Notes: generated by a model not told the origin, from the letters alone. A DNA stretch of 60,375 nucleotides from RGIG5579 sp045597125 (GCA_045597125.1 JAZODR010000023.1:1-60375); one strand, 5' to 3'. Positions 10,616-20,171 are shown, numbered from the stretch's first letter. Numbers and translations: made by a program.

Positions 10616-10921
10616 ATGACAACGTCTTTGATTTTTGCTTGCCTTGCCTTTGTTTTTTTTGTTTTTCTTCTTTATTTTCTGGATTTGATTCTTTTTGTGT
10701 TTTGTGAAAAGAAACGCTTCGAGTCTGCTTCTTTAGCTGAACACGTTTTATTCTTGGAGCAAAAACAAAAAAAAGCAAGGCATCTTCAAAAAAAGAATTA
10801 TTATCTTTATTTGGTTTGCCTTGCTCTTTGTGCAAATGGAGAAAAAGAAAAGGCGCTTCGCCTTGCCCCGTTTTTGAAAAACGATCCGATTTTGGGGATT
10901 TCTAAAACAGACTTTCAATGA
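10616..10921 (+). CDS. Small membrane-anchored hypothetical protein
   Basis: 101 residues, not recognised. The N terminus is one very hydrophobic segment (residues about 4-32), followed by a basic, coiled helix (KQKKARHLQKK) and a short helical tail. The ATG at 10616 is chosen because GAAAGGAT lies just upstream and it starts five bases after the amidase stop. It is probably co-transcribed with the GHL10-amidase and may assist it; that is inference from position only. Confidence 0.6.
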   Translation: MTTSLIFACLAFVFFVFLLYFLDLILFVFCEKKRFESASLAEHVLFLEQKQKKARHLQKKNYYLYLVCLALCANGEKEKALRLAPFLKNDPILGISKTDFQ

Positions 10922-10922
10922 A

Positions 10923-10956
10923 AAAAGACCTTTGCGAAAGCAAAGGTCTTTTTCAA
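10923..10956. terminator. Bidirectional terminator between 101-aa gene and glnA
   Basis: AAAAGACCTTTGC and GCAAAGGTCTTTT pair perfectly around a GAAA loop at 10923-10952, flanked by A and T runs. Confidence 0.92.
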
Positions 10957-12381
10957 TTACAGATTGTAGTATTTCTCAAATTCTGCCGGATGGGGAATCT
11001 GAGAAAGTTCGCGGCACTCGGCACGCTTGGTTTTGATAAAGTTTTTCAGTAGTTCTTCCGGGAATACGCCGCCTGCGGTCAGATAATCGTGATCGGCTTC
11101 CAGAGCATCCAGAGCGGCATCCAGAGAGGTGGGAAGACCCTTTAGTTTTGCCTTCTCCTCCTCGGGGAGGTTGTAAAGGTTTACGTCGTAGGGACCCCAA
11201 CCGTTTTCGTGGGGATCAATTTTATTCTTAATACCGTCAAGACCTGCCATTAAAATGGCAGCATAGCAGAAATAGGGGTTGCAGGTAGCATCGGGATTTC
11301 TTAATTCAAAACGGCGGAGATTGGGGCTTTTTGCATAAGCGGGAATACGAATAACCGCACTGCGGTTGCTGGTGGCGTATCCTACGGTAACGGGTGCCTC
11401 AAAGCCGGGAACCAAACGCTTGAAGGAATTGGTACTGGGATTGGTAATGGCGCACAGAGAAGCAATGTGCTTGAGAAGACCGCCCATAAAGTAGTGGGCT
11501 TCGCGGCTGAGATTGGAATATCCGTTGTCATCGGAGAATACAGGTTGACCGTTTTTCATTAAAAGAATGTGTACGTGCATACCGTTCCCCGCCTCACCAT
11601 AAACGGGTTTTGGCATAAGGGTAGCAGTTTTTCCGTGTTTGAGAGCCGTGTTACGAATGATATATTTGATCATCATAGAAGCGTCTGCCATCTGGCTCAT
11701 CTTGCCCAGCTGAGGCTCAATTTCAAACTGACCTGCCGCGCCAACCTCGGGATGATGATACTTGATTTTGATGCCTGCTTCTTCCATCAGCATACACATT
11801 TCGCTTCTGCATTCAAATGTAGGATCAAAGGGCTTTGCAATGTGGTAGTTTTTCTGCTTGGGAACCACAACACCCATTCCTTCGTTTGCACTGTTCCAAT
11901 GCGCTTGATTTACGTCAAGGCTCATAGAGATATCGGAAGCATGTAGATTCCAGCGAACGTCGTCAAAGAGATAAAATTCAAATTCGGGCAGGATCAGCAT
12001 CGTGTCGGCAATGCCGCTTTCCTGCATATACTTCTCGGCCGCCAGAACGATGTTTCTGGGATATTGAGCTAAAGGCTTGTTCTCGGGACTATCAATGATC
12101 ATCGCATTACCCGTCATAGAAAGAGTGGGGGTTTCGCAGAAGGGATCAATCACAGCAGTATCGGGATCGGGAATAAAGACCATATCGCTTTTTTCCACAA
12201 CGGCATATCCGTAGTTGGAAGCATCGAATCCAATGCCGTTTTTGATGGTTTCCTCAGAAAAGTTTTTCGCAGGAATGGTTACGTGGCGATATTGCCCGTG
12301 AATATCAACCATTTTGAAATCTACCATCTGGATTTCTTTTTCGCGGATCAGTTTCATAATTTTCTGAATAGTTTCGGCCAT
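10957..12381 (-). CDS. glnA: Type I glutamine synthetase
   Basis: 474 residues. It makes glutamine from glutamate, ammonia and ATP. Family landmarks include FDASNYGYAVVEKSDM near the N terminus, the HVHILLMKNGQPVFSD metal/ammonia region, and RLVPGFEAPVTVGYATSNRSA. The loop NLYNLPEEE contains the tyrosine equivalent to the adenylylated residue of GlnA in enteric bacteria, but no adenylyltransferase gene is in view, so modification cannot be claimed. It lies 26 bp downstream of the FAD dehydrogenase on the same strand, probably one transcript. Confidence 0.95.
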   Translation of the reverse strand: MAETIQKIMKLIREKEIQMVDFKMVDIHGQYRHVTIPAKNFSEETIKNGIGFDASNYGYAVVEKSDMVFIPDPDTAVIDPFCETPTLSMTGNAMIIDSPENKPLAQYPRNIVLAAEKYMQESGIADTMLILPEFEFYLFDDVRWNLHASDISMSLDVNQAHWNSANEGMGVVVPKQKNYHIAKPFDPTFECRSEMCMLMEEAGIKIKYHHPEVGAAGQFEIEPQLGKMSQMADASMMIKYIIRNTALKHGKTATLMPKPVYGEAGNGMHVHILLMKNGQPVFSDDNGYSNLSREAHYFMGGLLKHIASLCAITNPSTNSFKRLVPGFEAPVTVGYATSNRSAVIRIPAYAKSPNLRRFELRNPDATCNPYFCYAAILMAGLDGIKNKIDPHENGWGPYDVNLYNLPEEEKAKLKGLPTSLDAALDALEADHDYLTAGGVFPEELLKNFIKTKRAECRELSQIPHPAEFEKYYNL

Positions 12382-12407
12382 TTTTCTCTCCTTTTTTTAA
12401 AATATTG

Positions 12408-13772
12408 TTACTTTGTAATGTTTCTGGCTACGTGGACACCGCTTGCGGATGCGTGGGACAGGGAGTGGGTGATACCGCTTCCGTCACCAATGATATACAG
12501 ACCTTTGTAGCGGGACTCCAGTTTGTCGTTCACTTCCACTTCCATATTGTAGAATTTTACTTCTACACCGTACAGCAGAGTATCGTCGTTGGCAGTACCG
12601 GGAGCGACCTTATCCAGCGCATAGATCATCTCGATAATGCCGTCTAAAATGCGTTTGGGTAGGACCAGACTCAAATCACCGGGGGTGGCATTCAATGTAG
12701 GCGTAATAAAGGCTTCTTCTATACGGTTGGGGGTGGACCGACGACCTCGGATCAAATCGCCAAAACGCTGAACGATGACACCGCCGCCCAGCATATTGCT
12801 CAGCCTTGCGATGGATTCACCGTACCCGTTGGAATCTTTAAAAGGCTCGGAAAAGTGCTTTGCTACCAGCAGAGCAAAGTTGGTATTCTCCGTCTGTAAG
12901 GCGGGGTCCTCATAGCTATGTCCGTTTACGGTAATAATGCCGTTGGTATTTTCATTTACCACGACACCCTTGGGATTCATACAGAAGGTGCGAACCTTAT
13001 CTCCGTACTGTTTGGTGCGATATACGATTTTGCTTTCGTACAGTTCATCGGTCAGGTGAGCAAATACTGCGGCGGGAAGCTCCACGCGAACACCGATATC
13101 TACGCGATTGGATTTGGTGGGGATGTCAAGCTCCTTGCAAACCTTTTCCATCCACTTGCTTCCGCTTCTGCCAACGGAAACGATACAAGTTTGGCAGGTG
13201 TATTCCGCATTCTTGCACTTGACCAAATATCCGCCCTGAATTACGCGAATGGTTTGGGCGGGAGTATCAAAGAAGAATTCCACTTTGTCCTTTAGATAGT
13301 TGTAAAGATTTTCCAAAACCACGTAGTTGATATCCGTGCCAAGATGACGCACGGAAGCATCCAAAAGATGTAGATCGTTCTGAATACAAACCGTCTTGAA
13401 TCTGGTGCCTGCGGTGGTGTAGAGCTTGGTTCCTTCACCGCCGTATTTCAAATTGATTTTGTCGATGTAGCGCATCAGATCCATTGCATGTTTTTTGCCA
13501 ATATATTCGTAAAGTGTACCGCCGAAATCATTGGTAATGTTGTACTTTCCGTCGGAAAAGGCACCTGCGCCGCCAAAACCGCTCATAATAGAGCAGTTCT
13601 TGCATCCGATACAGTTTTTGATTTTCTCTCCGTCAATGGGACAATGCCGCTTACTCAAGGCGTGTCCCGCTTCAAATACAGCAACCTTTAAATTCGGTTT
13701 TTGCAGCATTAATTCATATGCAGCGAAAATACCGCCGGGTCCTGCGCCGATAATAATAACATCATAGTTCAT
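12408..13772 (-). CDS. FAD-dependent dehydrogenase (COG2509-like NAD(P)/FAD oxidoreductase)
   Basis: 454 residues. The N terminus is a Rossmann FAD-binding motif (IIGAGPGGIFAAYEL). A cysteine-rich stretch CIGCKNCSIMSGFGGAGAFSDGK follows at about 55-77. The C terminus has the GDGSGITHSLSHASASG segment that closes the FAD site in this family. Cysteine spacing is conserved in the family but its role is not known. Substrate unknown. First gene of a probable operon with glnA. A TATAAT box with TG extension lies on the minus strand at 13811-13816. Confidence 0.9.
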   Translation of the reverse strand: MNYDVIIIGAGPGGIFAAYELMLQKPNLKVAVFEAGHALSKRHCPIDGEKIKNCIGCKNCSIMSGFGGAGAFSDGKYNITNDFGGTLYEYIGKKHAMDLMRYIDKINLKYGGEGTKLYTTAGTRFKTVCIQNDLHLLDASVRHLGTDINYVVLENLYNYLKDKVEFFFDTPAQTIRVIQGGYLVKCKNAEYTCQTCIVSVGRSGSKWMEKVCKELDIPTKSNRVDIGVRVELPAAVFAHLTDELYESKIVYRTKQYGDKVRTFCMNPKGVVVNENTNGIITVNGHSYEDPALQTENTNFALLVAKHFSEPFKDSNGYGESIARLSNMLGGGVIVQRFGDLIRGRRSTPNRIEEAFITPTLNATPGDLSLVLPKRILDGIIEMIYALDKVAPGTANDDTLLYGVEVKFYNMEVEVNDKLESRYKGLYIIGDGSGITHSLSHASASGVHVARNITK

Positions 13773-13898
13773 ATTTTATCCTCCGAGAACGGTTTTTCAC
13801 AATCTAGTTCATTATAACACGTTTTACAACAAAAGTAAATGTATTTTTCCAACTGTCCCAAAAATAGATGAAAACGGCTGATTCGAATGAATATATTG

Positions 13899-13931
13899 AA
13901 AAAGACTAAGTCATTGACTTAGTCTTTTTCG
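13899..13931 (-). terminator. Terminator of tRNA-Val
   Basis: AAAAAGACTAAGTCA and TGACTTAGTCTTTTT form a perfect hairpin just beyond the 3' end of the minus-strand tRNA. Confidence 0.88.
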
Positions 13932-14007
13932 TGGTGGAGGCAAAGGGACTCGAACCCCTGACCCTTCGCACGTCAAGCGAATGCTCTACCAGCTGGGCTA
14001 TACCTCC
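13932..14007 (-). tRNA. tRNA-Val (anticodon GAC)
   Basis: Read on the minus strand it gives a full cloverleaf. The acceptor stem is GGAGGTA paired with TGCCTCC. The D arm includes AGCTGGTAGAGCA. The anticodon stem TTCGC/GCGAA carries the loop TTGACGT (anticodon GAC). The T arm is GGGGTTCGAGTCCC, and the CCA end is encoded. 76 nt including CCA. Confidence 0.96.
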
Positions 14008-14052
14008 GCAATCGTCCTGTGACGATTATTTTAGCACAGATGGGGCAAAAAG

Positions 14053-15552
14053 TCAACCTTCGTTTTCTATTTTTGCAATATGATGAAACATATTGCCACC
14101 TTCACGGATTACAAATTCGGGGGAATTTTCGGAAGGCATTTGCTCTTTATCCAAGCCGTTCTCAAAATCCTTCTCCGGAAAATTTCCCTCCGGTTTTTTG
14201 GGCGGTTCGCCACCATTTGGAGGAAATTGCGGATTGGGCATTTCGGGAGGAATTTGTCCATCGGGAGCCATAACGCCTGGACGCATTTCGAAACCGCCCG
14301 TTTGTCCCGCAAGTTGGGTATTATCGCTGTAAAGCGTGTACGTATCTGCGCTAAGTTGGGGACTTGCGATGATTAAAATGGAATAACTGTTTTCAGGCTT
14401 TGCTTCAAATACGATATTTCCTTTTTGATTTTTAAGTTTGACAGTTTCTCCGCCCTTTTGCCTTTGTGCAAAATTGAATACGGCGTAGGTTTGTGTGCCA
14501 CCCTCAATGGGATCCAGCATATTTCCGCTTGCAATAACTTTTCCGCCGTTGAGGTGAATGCCTTTATCGGAATCAATTCCCGCATCTCCGCTGGTGGAGC
14601 AAGCTTGGGCGGTGACGGTACCGCCGTTGATTACAAGCCATCCGTTGGAGTCAATGCCGTCTCCTTCACCTGTTTCACCCGTAACTTTGATGCTTAGTTT
14701 GCCTTTATTGATGGTTGTAACGGAAACATTGTCTTCATTGGTGTTAATGCCGTCATTGCCGGAAAGAATGTTGATTTGGCCACCATTTACGGTCAGATGC
14801 ATTTCGCTATCCAGACCCTCGTTTTCTGCATTAATGTTGAGTATTCCCGAGTCTTCTTTTTCGCCACAGATATTGATAGACATCTTGGAGTAAAAAGCAC
14901 CGTCGTATTTATGAAGCTTCTTAGCATCCTCAACTTCGGTTCCATCCTCATTTAGAATTACCGAGTCAGGCTTGTAAATGCGTGCCACGTAAGAGCCGTT
15001 GACAGTATTGGTGCTACCGTCGGCAAGGATTACATTGGCCCCTGCATTTGTGGTGTCCACATCTTTGGAGGCTTTTTCTTCATCGGTATTTCCGCATTCG
15101 TAAACGTTGTAGAAGATTACTGCAGGGGCTACGGTGCAAGTGATATCCGTTCCATCCAGAATCAAAGTAACTACTGCTTCGGGGTCTTCTTTTGCTTCTT
15201 CCCCCAGATCTACGGCAATCTGACCGTAGGAAAGTGTTCCCTTGAGACGATAGGTGCCTGCCTTTGCTATGTGCAGTACGGTATGTGCATCTGCTTCTTT
15301 TTTTTCGTGGGCATCTTTTTCACTGCCCTCGCCGTAGGTAAAGTCTTTGCCGGCTTGGTAATATACAATATGATTTGAAGTATAAACTGCCTGACTTGAA
15401 TTGTTTCCAACTTCTTTTCCGTCTGCCGTGATTTTTTCATCACTTAGAAGAATGTTGATAGTATCATCTGTTTGCGCAGGAGTCTCTTTATCGCAAGCGC
15501 AAAAAATTCCCAAACAAATCAGGATAATTAGAAAAATGTTTGTTTTTTTCAT
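14053..15552 (-). CDS. Lipoprotein with DUF4353 carbohydrate-binding-type beta-helix domain
   Basis: 499 residues. A short basic N terminus and hydrophobic segment end in a cysteine (CLGIFCACDK), a lipoprotein signal. From about 60 to 430 there are repeated right-handed beta-helix turns (for example INAENEGLDSEMHLTVNGGQ, GDGIDSNGWLVINGG, GIDSDKGIHLNGGKV). This pattern is typical of DUF4353/Cthe_2159-like polysaccharide-binding proteins. The tail is rich in proline, glycine and glutamate. It probably binds cell-surface or dietary polysaccharide. Transcribed divergently from xpt. Confidence 0.86.
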   Translation of the reverse strand: MKKTNIFLIILICLGIFCACDKETPAQTDDTINILLSDEKITADGKEVGNNSSQAVYTSNHIVYYQAGKDFTYGEGSEKDAHEKKEADAHTVLHIAKAGTYRLKGTLSYGQIAVDLGEEAKEDPEAVVTLILDGTDITCTVAPAVIFYNVYECGNTDEEKASKDVDTTNAGANVILADGSTNTVNGSYVARIYKPDSVILNEDGTEVEDAKKLHKYDGAFYSKMSINICGEKEDSGILNINAENEGLDSEMHLTVNGGQINILSGNDGINTNEDNVSVTTINKGKLSIKVTGETGEGDGIDSNGWLVINGGTVTAQACSTSGDAGIDSDKGIHLNGGKVIASGNMLDPIEGGTQTYAVFNFAQRQKGGETVKLKNQKGNIVFEAKPENSYSILIIASPQLSADTYTLYSDNTQLAGQTGGFEMRPGVMAPDGQIPPEMPNPQFPPNGGEPPKKPEGNFPEKDFENGLDKEQMPSENSPEFVIREGGNMFHHIAKIENEG

Positions 15553-15656
15553 ATTGTTAACCTTTCAATTTTTGGTATGAAACTATTTTTGCATATGTTT
15601 TTGAAGGTTTTGTGATAAAATTTGAAAAAATATTTTGCTTTTTCTCTCTAAAAAGA

Positions 15657-15685
15657 GTGACATTTGGCGAAAGATATGGTATACT
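15657..15685 (+). promoter_or_regulatory. Promoter of xpt
   Basis: GTGACA 15657-15662, 17-bp spacer, TATACT 15680-15685 with a TG extension. Transcription would start about 20 bases before the coding region, leaving no room for a purine riboswitch. Confidence 0.75.
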
Positions 15686-15711
15686 GACAAAAATTGACGG
15701 AGGGATGCACA

Positions 15712-16290
15712 ATGAATTTTCTGGAAGAAAGAATTATCAAAGACGGCGTTGTCAAAGAGGGGAATGTTCTGAAGGTAGACAGTTTTTTGAATCATCAGAT
15801 GGATATTGCTCTTTTGGATGAGTTGGGAAAAGAGTTTCACCGCCGCTTTTCTCACAAGAAAGTGACAAAAATCCTTACCATTGAGGCTTCCGGTATTGCC
15901 ATTGCATACTCCGTTGCCAAGGAATTCGGCGTTCCCATGGTCTTTGCAAAAAAGTCGAAATCCATTAATTTGGATGGTGATATGTACGTTGCAGAGGTTG
16001 TTTCCTATACCCATAAAAATCGCAATCAGATTATCGTTTCCAAAAAATTCATCACTTCTGAGGATCACGTTCTTATCATTGATGACTTCCTCGCCAACGG
16101 ATGCGCTCTTGAAGGGCTTATTGCCATTGTAAAAGAAGCGGGAGCAACCGTGGTGGGTTTGGGAATCGCCATTGAAAAAGGATTTCAGGTAGGCGGAGCT
16201 TCTCTGAGAGAGAAAGGCTATGATCTCCAAAGCATTGCCATTGTAGATGCGATGAATGCGGAAAACGGCTCCATTACTTTCCGTACCTAA
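15712..16290 (+). CDS. xpt: Xanthine phosphoribosyltransferase
   Basis: 192 residues, the normal Xpt length. It converts xanthine and PRPP to XMP in purine salvage. The PRPP loop is VLIIDDFLANGCALEGL, and the N-terminal region NFLEERIIKDGVVKEGNVLKVDSFLNHQMD matches the family. The ATG at 15712 follows GGAGGG by seven bases, so an upstream in-frame start at 15694 is rejected. Unlike many Bacillota xpt genes it has no guanine riboswitch leader. Confidence 0.95.
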   Translation: MNFLEERIIKDGVVKEGNVLKVDSFLNHQMDIALLDELGKEFHRRFSHKKVTKILTIEASGIAIAYSVAKEFGVPMVFAKKSKSINLDGDMYVAEVVSYTHKNRNQIIVSKKFITSEDHVLIIDDFLANGCALEGLIAIVKEAGATVVGLGIAIEKGFQVGGASLREKGYDLQSIAIVDAMNAENGSITFRT

Positions 16291-16326
16291 AAAGATAGGA
16301 CTCAATTTTGAGTCCTATCTTTTTTA
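16290..16326. terminator. Bidirectional terminator between xpt and parC
   Basis: AAAGATAGGACTCA pairs with TGAGTCCTATCTTT around ATTT, with A/T runs at both ends. The parC stop codon overlaps its right edge. Confidence 0.92.
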
Positions 16327-18534
16327 CAGTTTCATATCAATTTCATTGAAAATAATACCGGGAGTTGGAATTCGAGGCTTTTTGTATATGGCAAGGCTGG
16401 GATTGTCTGCAGTGGAAACTTCCATAGCCTCCACAATGAAATCGTTTTTCTTCAGTGCCATCATTTGGTTTCCGGCGCTGGTACGGGTGCTCTTTTCCGC
16501 AAAGAGGGTAGTCTTGAGGATACAAGCTCTTCCCGTTTTTGTTTTCAGCAAAATCTCTTTGGTTTCATTGCCTTTTAAAAGGAACATTCCCGCAACGGGA
16601 GAGAGGGTGCTGAAAGCGCCGGTGAGCTTTTTGCGATTTCCCTTGGTTTCGTAAACGGACATAGGAAAACTCACGCCCTTTCCGTTTTCAAATACAATGG
16701 CAAGTTTCCCCGTTAAATCCTGAATAGGTGCAGAGAAGAGCACCTTTTCGTCGGCGTCCATTTCCAGTTTTGCGGGAATGTAATCGCCCAGTTCCGAAGC
16801 CTTTGTGGTGGTGAAATCACCGAATTTTGCGGGATACACTTGCCCTTTGTCGGTAAAGAAGTAGATGGCCTGCTTGGAGGACATTTCTCCCGAGAATACA
16901 ACGGCATCGTCTTCTTTCAGCCTTTGCTGATCGTTCATCATGATGGATTTTAAGGGGATATTCTTTAGATATCCACCACGGGTAATGACCGCATAGGCAG
17001 TGTATTCTTCTTCCTCATCCATTTTTAGTTTTTCATTGGGTCGGCTGAATTCATAGGCGATGCGCGTTTTTCGCTCCTGACCGTATTTTTTCTTGATGCC
17101 TTCCAATTGCTTGATAATGTAGTTGTCTAATTTTCTGGTGCTGGAAAGCAGACCTTCAAGCTCTGCAATTTCCTTTTCCAGTTTTTCACGCTCACCGATT
17201 CGATCCAGAATGTATTGGCGGTTCAAATGGCGCAATTTAATCTCCGCAATGTATTCTGCCTGAGGCTCGTCAATGTCAAATCCCTGACACAGATTGGGAA
17301 TAACGTCTTTTTCCTGCTCGGTCTTGCGGATGATGGCAATGGCCTTGTCAATATCCACCAAAATTTTTTCCAGGCCAAGTAAAAGGTGTAGCTTGGTTTC
17401 TTTTTGACCCAGCTCGTGGTAGAATTCCCGTTTCAGGCATTCGCAGCGGAATGCGTGCCATTCATTCAGGATTTCTCGGACTCCAAGCTGATGGGGAGAG
17501 CCTGCAATGAGAACATTAAAGTTGCAGGGGAAACGGCATTCCAAATCGGTAGCCTTGAGAAGCTTTGCCATAAGCTTGTCGGGATCGCTTCCGCGCTTCA
17601 AGTCAATGGTCAGCTTTAATCCATCCAGGTCAATTTCATCGCGCACATCGTTGATCTCTCGAAGTTTTCCTTCTTTGATCATGGCAACGATCTTTTCAAT
17701 GATCTGATCTACCGTGGTATTGTAGGGAATTTGCGTGATAACGATACGGTTTTCCTTAGGCTGAACCTCCCAAACGGCACGAACCGTAAAGGAGCCTTTG
17801 CCTGTTTCGTAAACCTGACGGATTTCTTCTTTGTCGTAAAGAAGCTCACCGCCTGTAGAAAAGTCGGGTGCTTTCAGAATCTCGTACAAATCTGCATTGG
17901 GATCTCGCATCAAAGCGATGGCAGCATCACAGGCTTCGTTCAAGTTAAAAGAGCAAATGGAACTTGCCAGACCTACCGCAATACCTGTATTGGGGCAAAC
18001 CAATACGTTGGGGAAAGAGGAGGGGAGAAGCACGGGCTCTTTTAAAGTGGCATCGTAATTGTCCACCATATCCACCGCGTCCTTATCAATCCCCGCAAAC
18101 AGTTCTGCGCTGATGGGAGCAAGTTTGACCTCCGTGTATCGGCTGGCGGCATATGCCATTTTGGAATATTGCTTACCAAAGGTACCCTTGGAATCTACGA
18201 AGGGGTGAAGAAGCGCTTCATTGCCTCGGGTCAAACGTACCATGGTTTCGTAAATGGCAGCGTCACCGTGAGGATTCAGCTTCATCGTTTGCCCGACCAC
18301 GTTGGCGCTCTTGGTGCGATTTCCCGTTAAAAGCCCCATTTTATACATTGTGAAAAGGAGCTTTCTGTGAGAAGGCTTGAGTCCGTCGATTTCGGGAATG
18401 GCGCGGGAAATAATGGAGCTCATTGCGTAGGGCATATAGTTTTCCCGAAGCGTTTCGGTAATGGGCTGCTCTCGGATTACCGCAGGTGCAACGGTAGCGG
18501 CATTTTTACTGTTTCTCTTTTTTCTTTCTGCCAT
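16324..18534 (-). CDS. parC: DNA topoisomerase IV subunit A-type protein
   Basis: 736 residues, shorter than typical GyrA or ParC (about 800). It has a basic N-terminal tail and then the GyrA/ParC core: LKPSHRKLLFTMYKMGL, the quinolone-region helix HGDAAIYETMVRL, and the active-site tyrosine in AASRYTEVKL. A coiled-coil region (about 410-490) and a C-terminal beta-pinwheel without a clear GyrA box (QRRGGKG) follow. Lack of that box favours a ParC-type relaxing/decatenating enzyme. The B subunit is not in the window; no partner gene lies upstream. Confidence 0.85.
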   Translation of the reverse strand: MAERKKRNSKNAATVAPAVIREQPITETLRENYMPYAMSSIISRAIPEIDGLKPSHRKLLFTMYKMGLLTGNRTKSANVVGQTMKLNPHGDAAIYETMVRLTRGNEALLHPFVDSKGTFGKQYSKMAYAASRYTEVKLAPISAELFAGIDKDAVDMVDNYDATLKEPVLLPSSFPNVLVCPNTGIAVGLASSICSFNLNEACDAAIALMRDPNADLYEILKAPDFSTGGELLYDKEEIRQVYETGKGSFTVRAVWEVQPKENRIVITQIPYNTTVDQIIEKIVAMIKEGKLREINDVRDEIDLDGLKLTIDLKRGSDPDKLMAKLLKATDLECRFPCNFNVLIAGSPHQLGVREILNEWHAFRCECLKREFYHELGQKETKLHLLLGLEKILVDIDKAIAIIRKTEQEKDVIPNLCQGFDIDEPQAEYIAEIKLRHLNRQYILDRIGEREKLEKEIAELEGLLSSTRKLDNYIIKQLEGIKKKYGQERKTRIAYEFSRPNEKLKMDEEEEYTAYAVITRGGYLKNIPLKSIMMNDQQRLKEDDAVVFSGEMSSKQAIYFFTDKGQVYPAKFGDFTTTKASELGDYIPAKLEMDADEKVLFSAPIQDLTGKLAIVFENGKGVSFPMSVYETKGNRKKLTGAFSTLSPVAGMFLLKGNETKEILLKTKTGRACILKTTLFAEKSTRTSAGNQMMALKKNDFIVEAMEVSTADNPSLAIYKKPRIPTPGIIFNEIDMKL

Positions 18535-18566
18535 AGTTTTTCCTTCAAGTGGTGTTTTCTATTATT

Positions 18567-19886
18567 TTAATCCTTTTTGACAAATTTTGCAAGTACTCCG
18601 CGGGTCTTTTCGTCACAAATGGCATCCACATAAATGCCGTCTGCTTCGTAACGCACTTCGCTTACGTTTGCATTCTTATAGAGAAAAGCCAGTTTTCCTC
18701 CTTCTTCGTGGGGAAATCGAAATGACACGGGCTTTTTAAATTGCGAAAGAATTTCTTCGATTCTTGCAAGGAGCACATCTTTGCCTGTACCGGTTTTTGC
18801 GGAAATACAGATGTGCTCATATTTCTTCGGAAAACTTCCTGCGTTGAATCTGCTCTCGGGCAGATCGGTCTTGTTTAAAAGATATAAGGTGGGGGGAGGA
18901 ATGATTTCTCGTTTCTTATATAGGTCTGAAAGAATATTTTCCGTGATTTGCAATTTTTGCATAAATTTCGGATCGGTGGCATCCATTACCACCAAAACAA
19001 GGTCGCTGTAAACCACCTCGTCCAGAGTAGAGCGAAAAGCATCTACCAAATGATGAGGGAGACGGTTGATAAAGCCAACGGTATCGGTTAGCAAAACCTC
19101 GCCGAAATTGGGGAGGCAAAGTCTTCTCGTAGTGGGATCCAGTGTAGCAAACAGTTTATTCTCTGCCAAAATTTGATCATTGCAAAGAAGATTCAGTAGC
19201 GAAGACTTTCCGGCGTTTGTGTACCCTGCCAGTGAAATTTGAAAAATCCCGTTCTTTTCACGGCTTCTCCGCTGGGTTTTTCTCTTTTTGGAAAGCTCTT
19301 CCAGTTCCTCTTCCAGTTTTTGAATCTTGCGTTTTACATGTCTGCGGTCAATCTCAAGCTTTGTTTCGCCCGGTCCGCGTGTGCCGATTCCGCCACCCAG
19401 ACGGGAAAGCTCTGTGCCTTGTCCGGAAAGCCGGGGAAGGGTGTATTTCAGGTTTGCAATGGCAACTTGCAGCATCCCCTCACCCGTGGTGGCATTCAGT
19501 GCAAAAATGTCCAGAATGAGCATAGTTCGGTCAATCACGCGAACATTGTCTAGCGCTGCTTCCACGTTTCGAATTTGAGAGGGGGTCAGTTCACAGTCAA
19601 ACACTACAAGGTCTGCAAACATATTTCGACAAAGAACGGAGAGCTCTTTCAGTTTTCCCGAACCGATATAGGTGGCGTGTTCCGGCTTTTCTCTGACTTG
19701 AATCAGCCTGCCCAGCGATATGCCACCCGCGGTCTTTAAAAGCTCCTCCAGCTCATCCAAAGAGGAATCGGTATCCATTAGATCCGAGTCGTCCAGAACG
19801 ACGCTGACAAGAATGGCCTTTTCCGGCTTTGTGTTTTGTGTTTCGAATCCGGTATTTTCGTTGAATTTTTCAAATATGCCGCTCAT
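18567..19886 (-). CDS. hflX: Ribosome-associated GTPase HflX
   Basis: 439 residues. An N-terminal HflX domain with the glycine-rich linker LSRLGGGIGTRGPGETKLE is followed by a coiled coil and the G domain: G1 GYTNAGKSSLLN, G3 DTVGFINRLP, G4 NKTD. HflX binds the large ribosomal subunit and splits stalled ribosomes in other bacteria. A short C-terminal domain completes the usual length. The gene ends 32 bp upstream of parC and may be co-transcribed with it. Confidence 0.94.
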   Translation of the reverse strand: MSGIFEKFNENTGFETQNTKPEKAILVSVVLDDSDLMDTDSSLDELEELLKTAGGISLGRLIQVREKPEHATYIGSGKLKELSVLCRNMFADLVVFDCELTPSQIRNVEAALDNVRVIDRTMLILDIFALNATTGEGMLQVAIANLKYTLPRLSGQGTELSRLGGGIGTRGPGETKLEIDRRHVKRKIQKLEEELEELSKKRKTQRRSREKNGIFQISLAGYTNAGKSSLLNLLCNDQILAENKLFATLDPTTRRLCLPNFGEVLLTDTVGFINRLPHHLVDAFRSTLDEVVYSDLVLVVMDATDPKFMQKLQITENILSDLYKKREIIPPPTLYLLNKTDLPESRFNAGSFPKKYEHICISAKTGTGKDVLLARIEEILSQFKKPVSFRFPHEEGGKLAFLYKNANVSEVRYEADGIYVDAICDEKTRGVLAKFVKKD

Positions 19887-19907
19887 GGCATTCTCCTTTT
19901 AATAATG

Positions 19908-19943
19908 AAAAAAGCGGCAACACCGGAACAGTGCAACCGCTTC
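19908..19943 (-). terminator. Terminator of rpmE
   Basis: On the minus strand AGCGGTTGCACTG pairs with CGGTGTTGCCGCT (one mismatch, some G-U pairs) and is followed by a T6 run. Confidence 0.75.
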
Positions 19944-19973
19944 AAACCGTTTTATGCCGAATGAATCGACAAC

Positions 19974-20171
19974 TTATCTGCCAAACTTCTTGTTGAACTT
20001 GTCAACGCGTCCACCGGCATCAACAAATTTCTGTTTACCGGTGTAGAAGGGATGGCACTTTGCGCAAATGTCCACGTGGATATTTTCCTTGGTGGATTTG
20101 GTGGGGTATTCTGCACCGCAAGCGCAAATGATCACGGTATCCTTGTAGGAGGGATGAAGTCCTTCTTTCAT
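19974..20171 (-). CDS. rpmE: 50S ribosomal protein L31
   Basis: 65 residues starting MKEGLHPSYKDTVIICACGAEYP. It keeps the zinc-binding cysteines (CACG and CAKC), so it is the C+ form. An in-frame GTG at 20180 overlaps the AAGGTG ribosome binding site, so the ATG at 20171 is used. It probably has its own transcript, ended by the hairpin at 19908-19943. Confidence 0.94.
   Translation of the reverse strand: MKEGLHPSYKDTVIICACGAEYPTKSTKENIHVDICAKCHPFYTGKQKFVDAGGRVDKFNKKFGR

Noticed and set aside
15553..15711. Guanine riboswitch before xpt
   Set aside because: The promoter at 15657-15685 leaves only about 20 nt of leader, too short for the aptamer.
15583..16305. Long minus-strand frame opposite xpt (240 codons)
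   Set aside because: It lies antisense to a complete, recognisable xanthine phosphoribosyltransferase with its own promoter and ribosome binding site.
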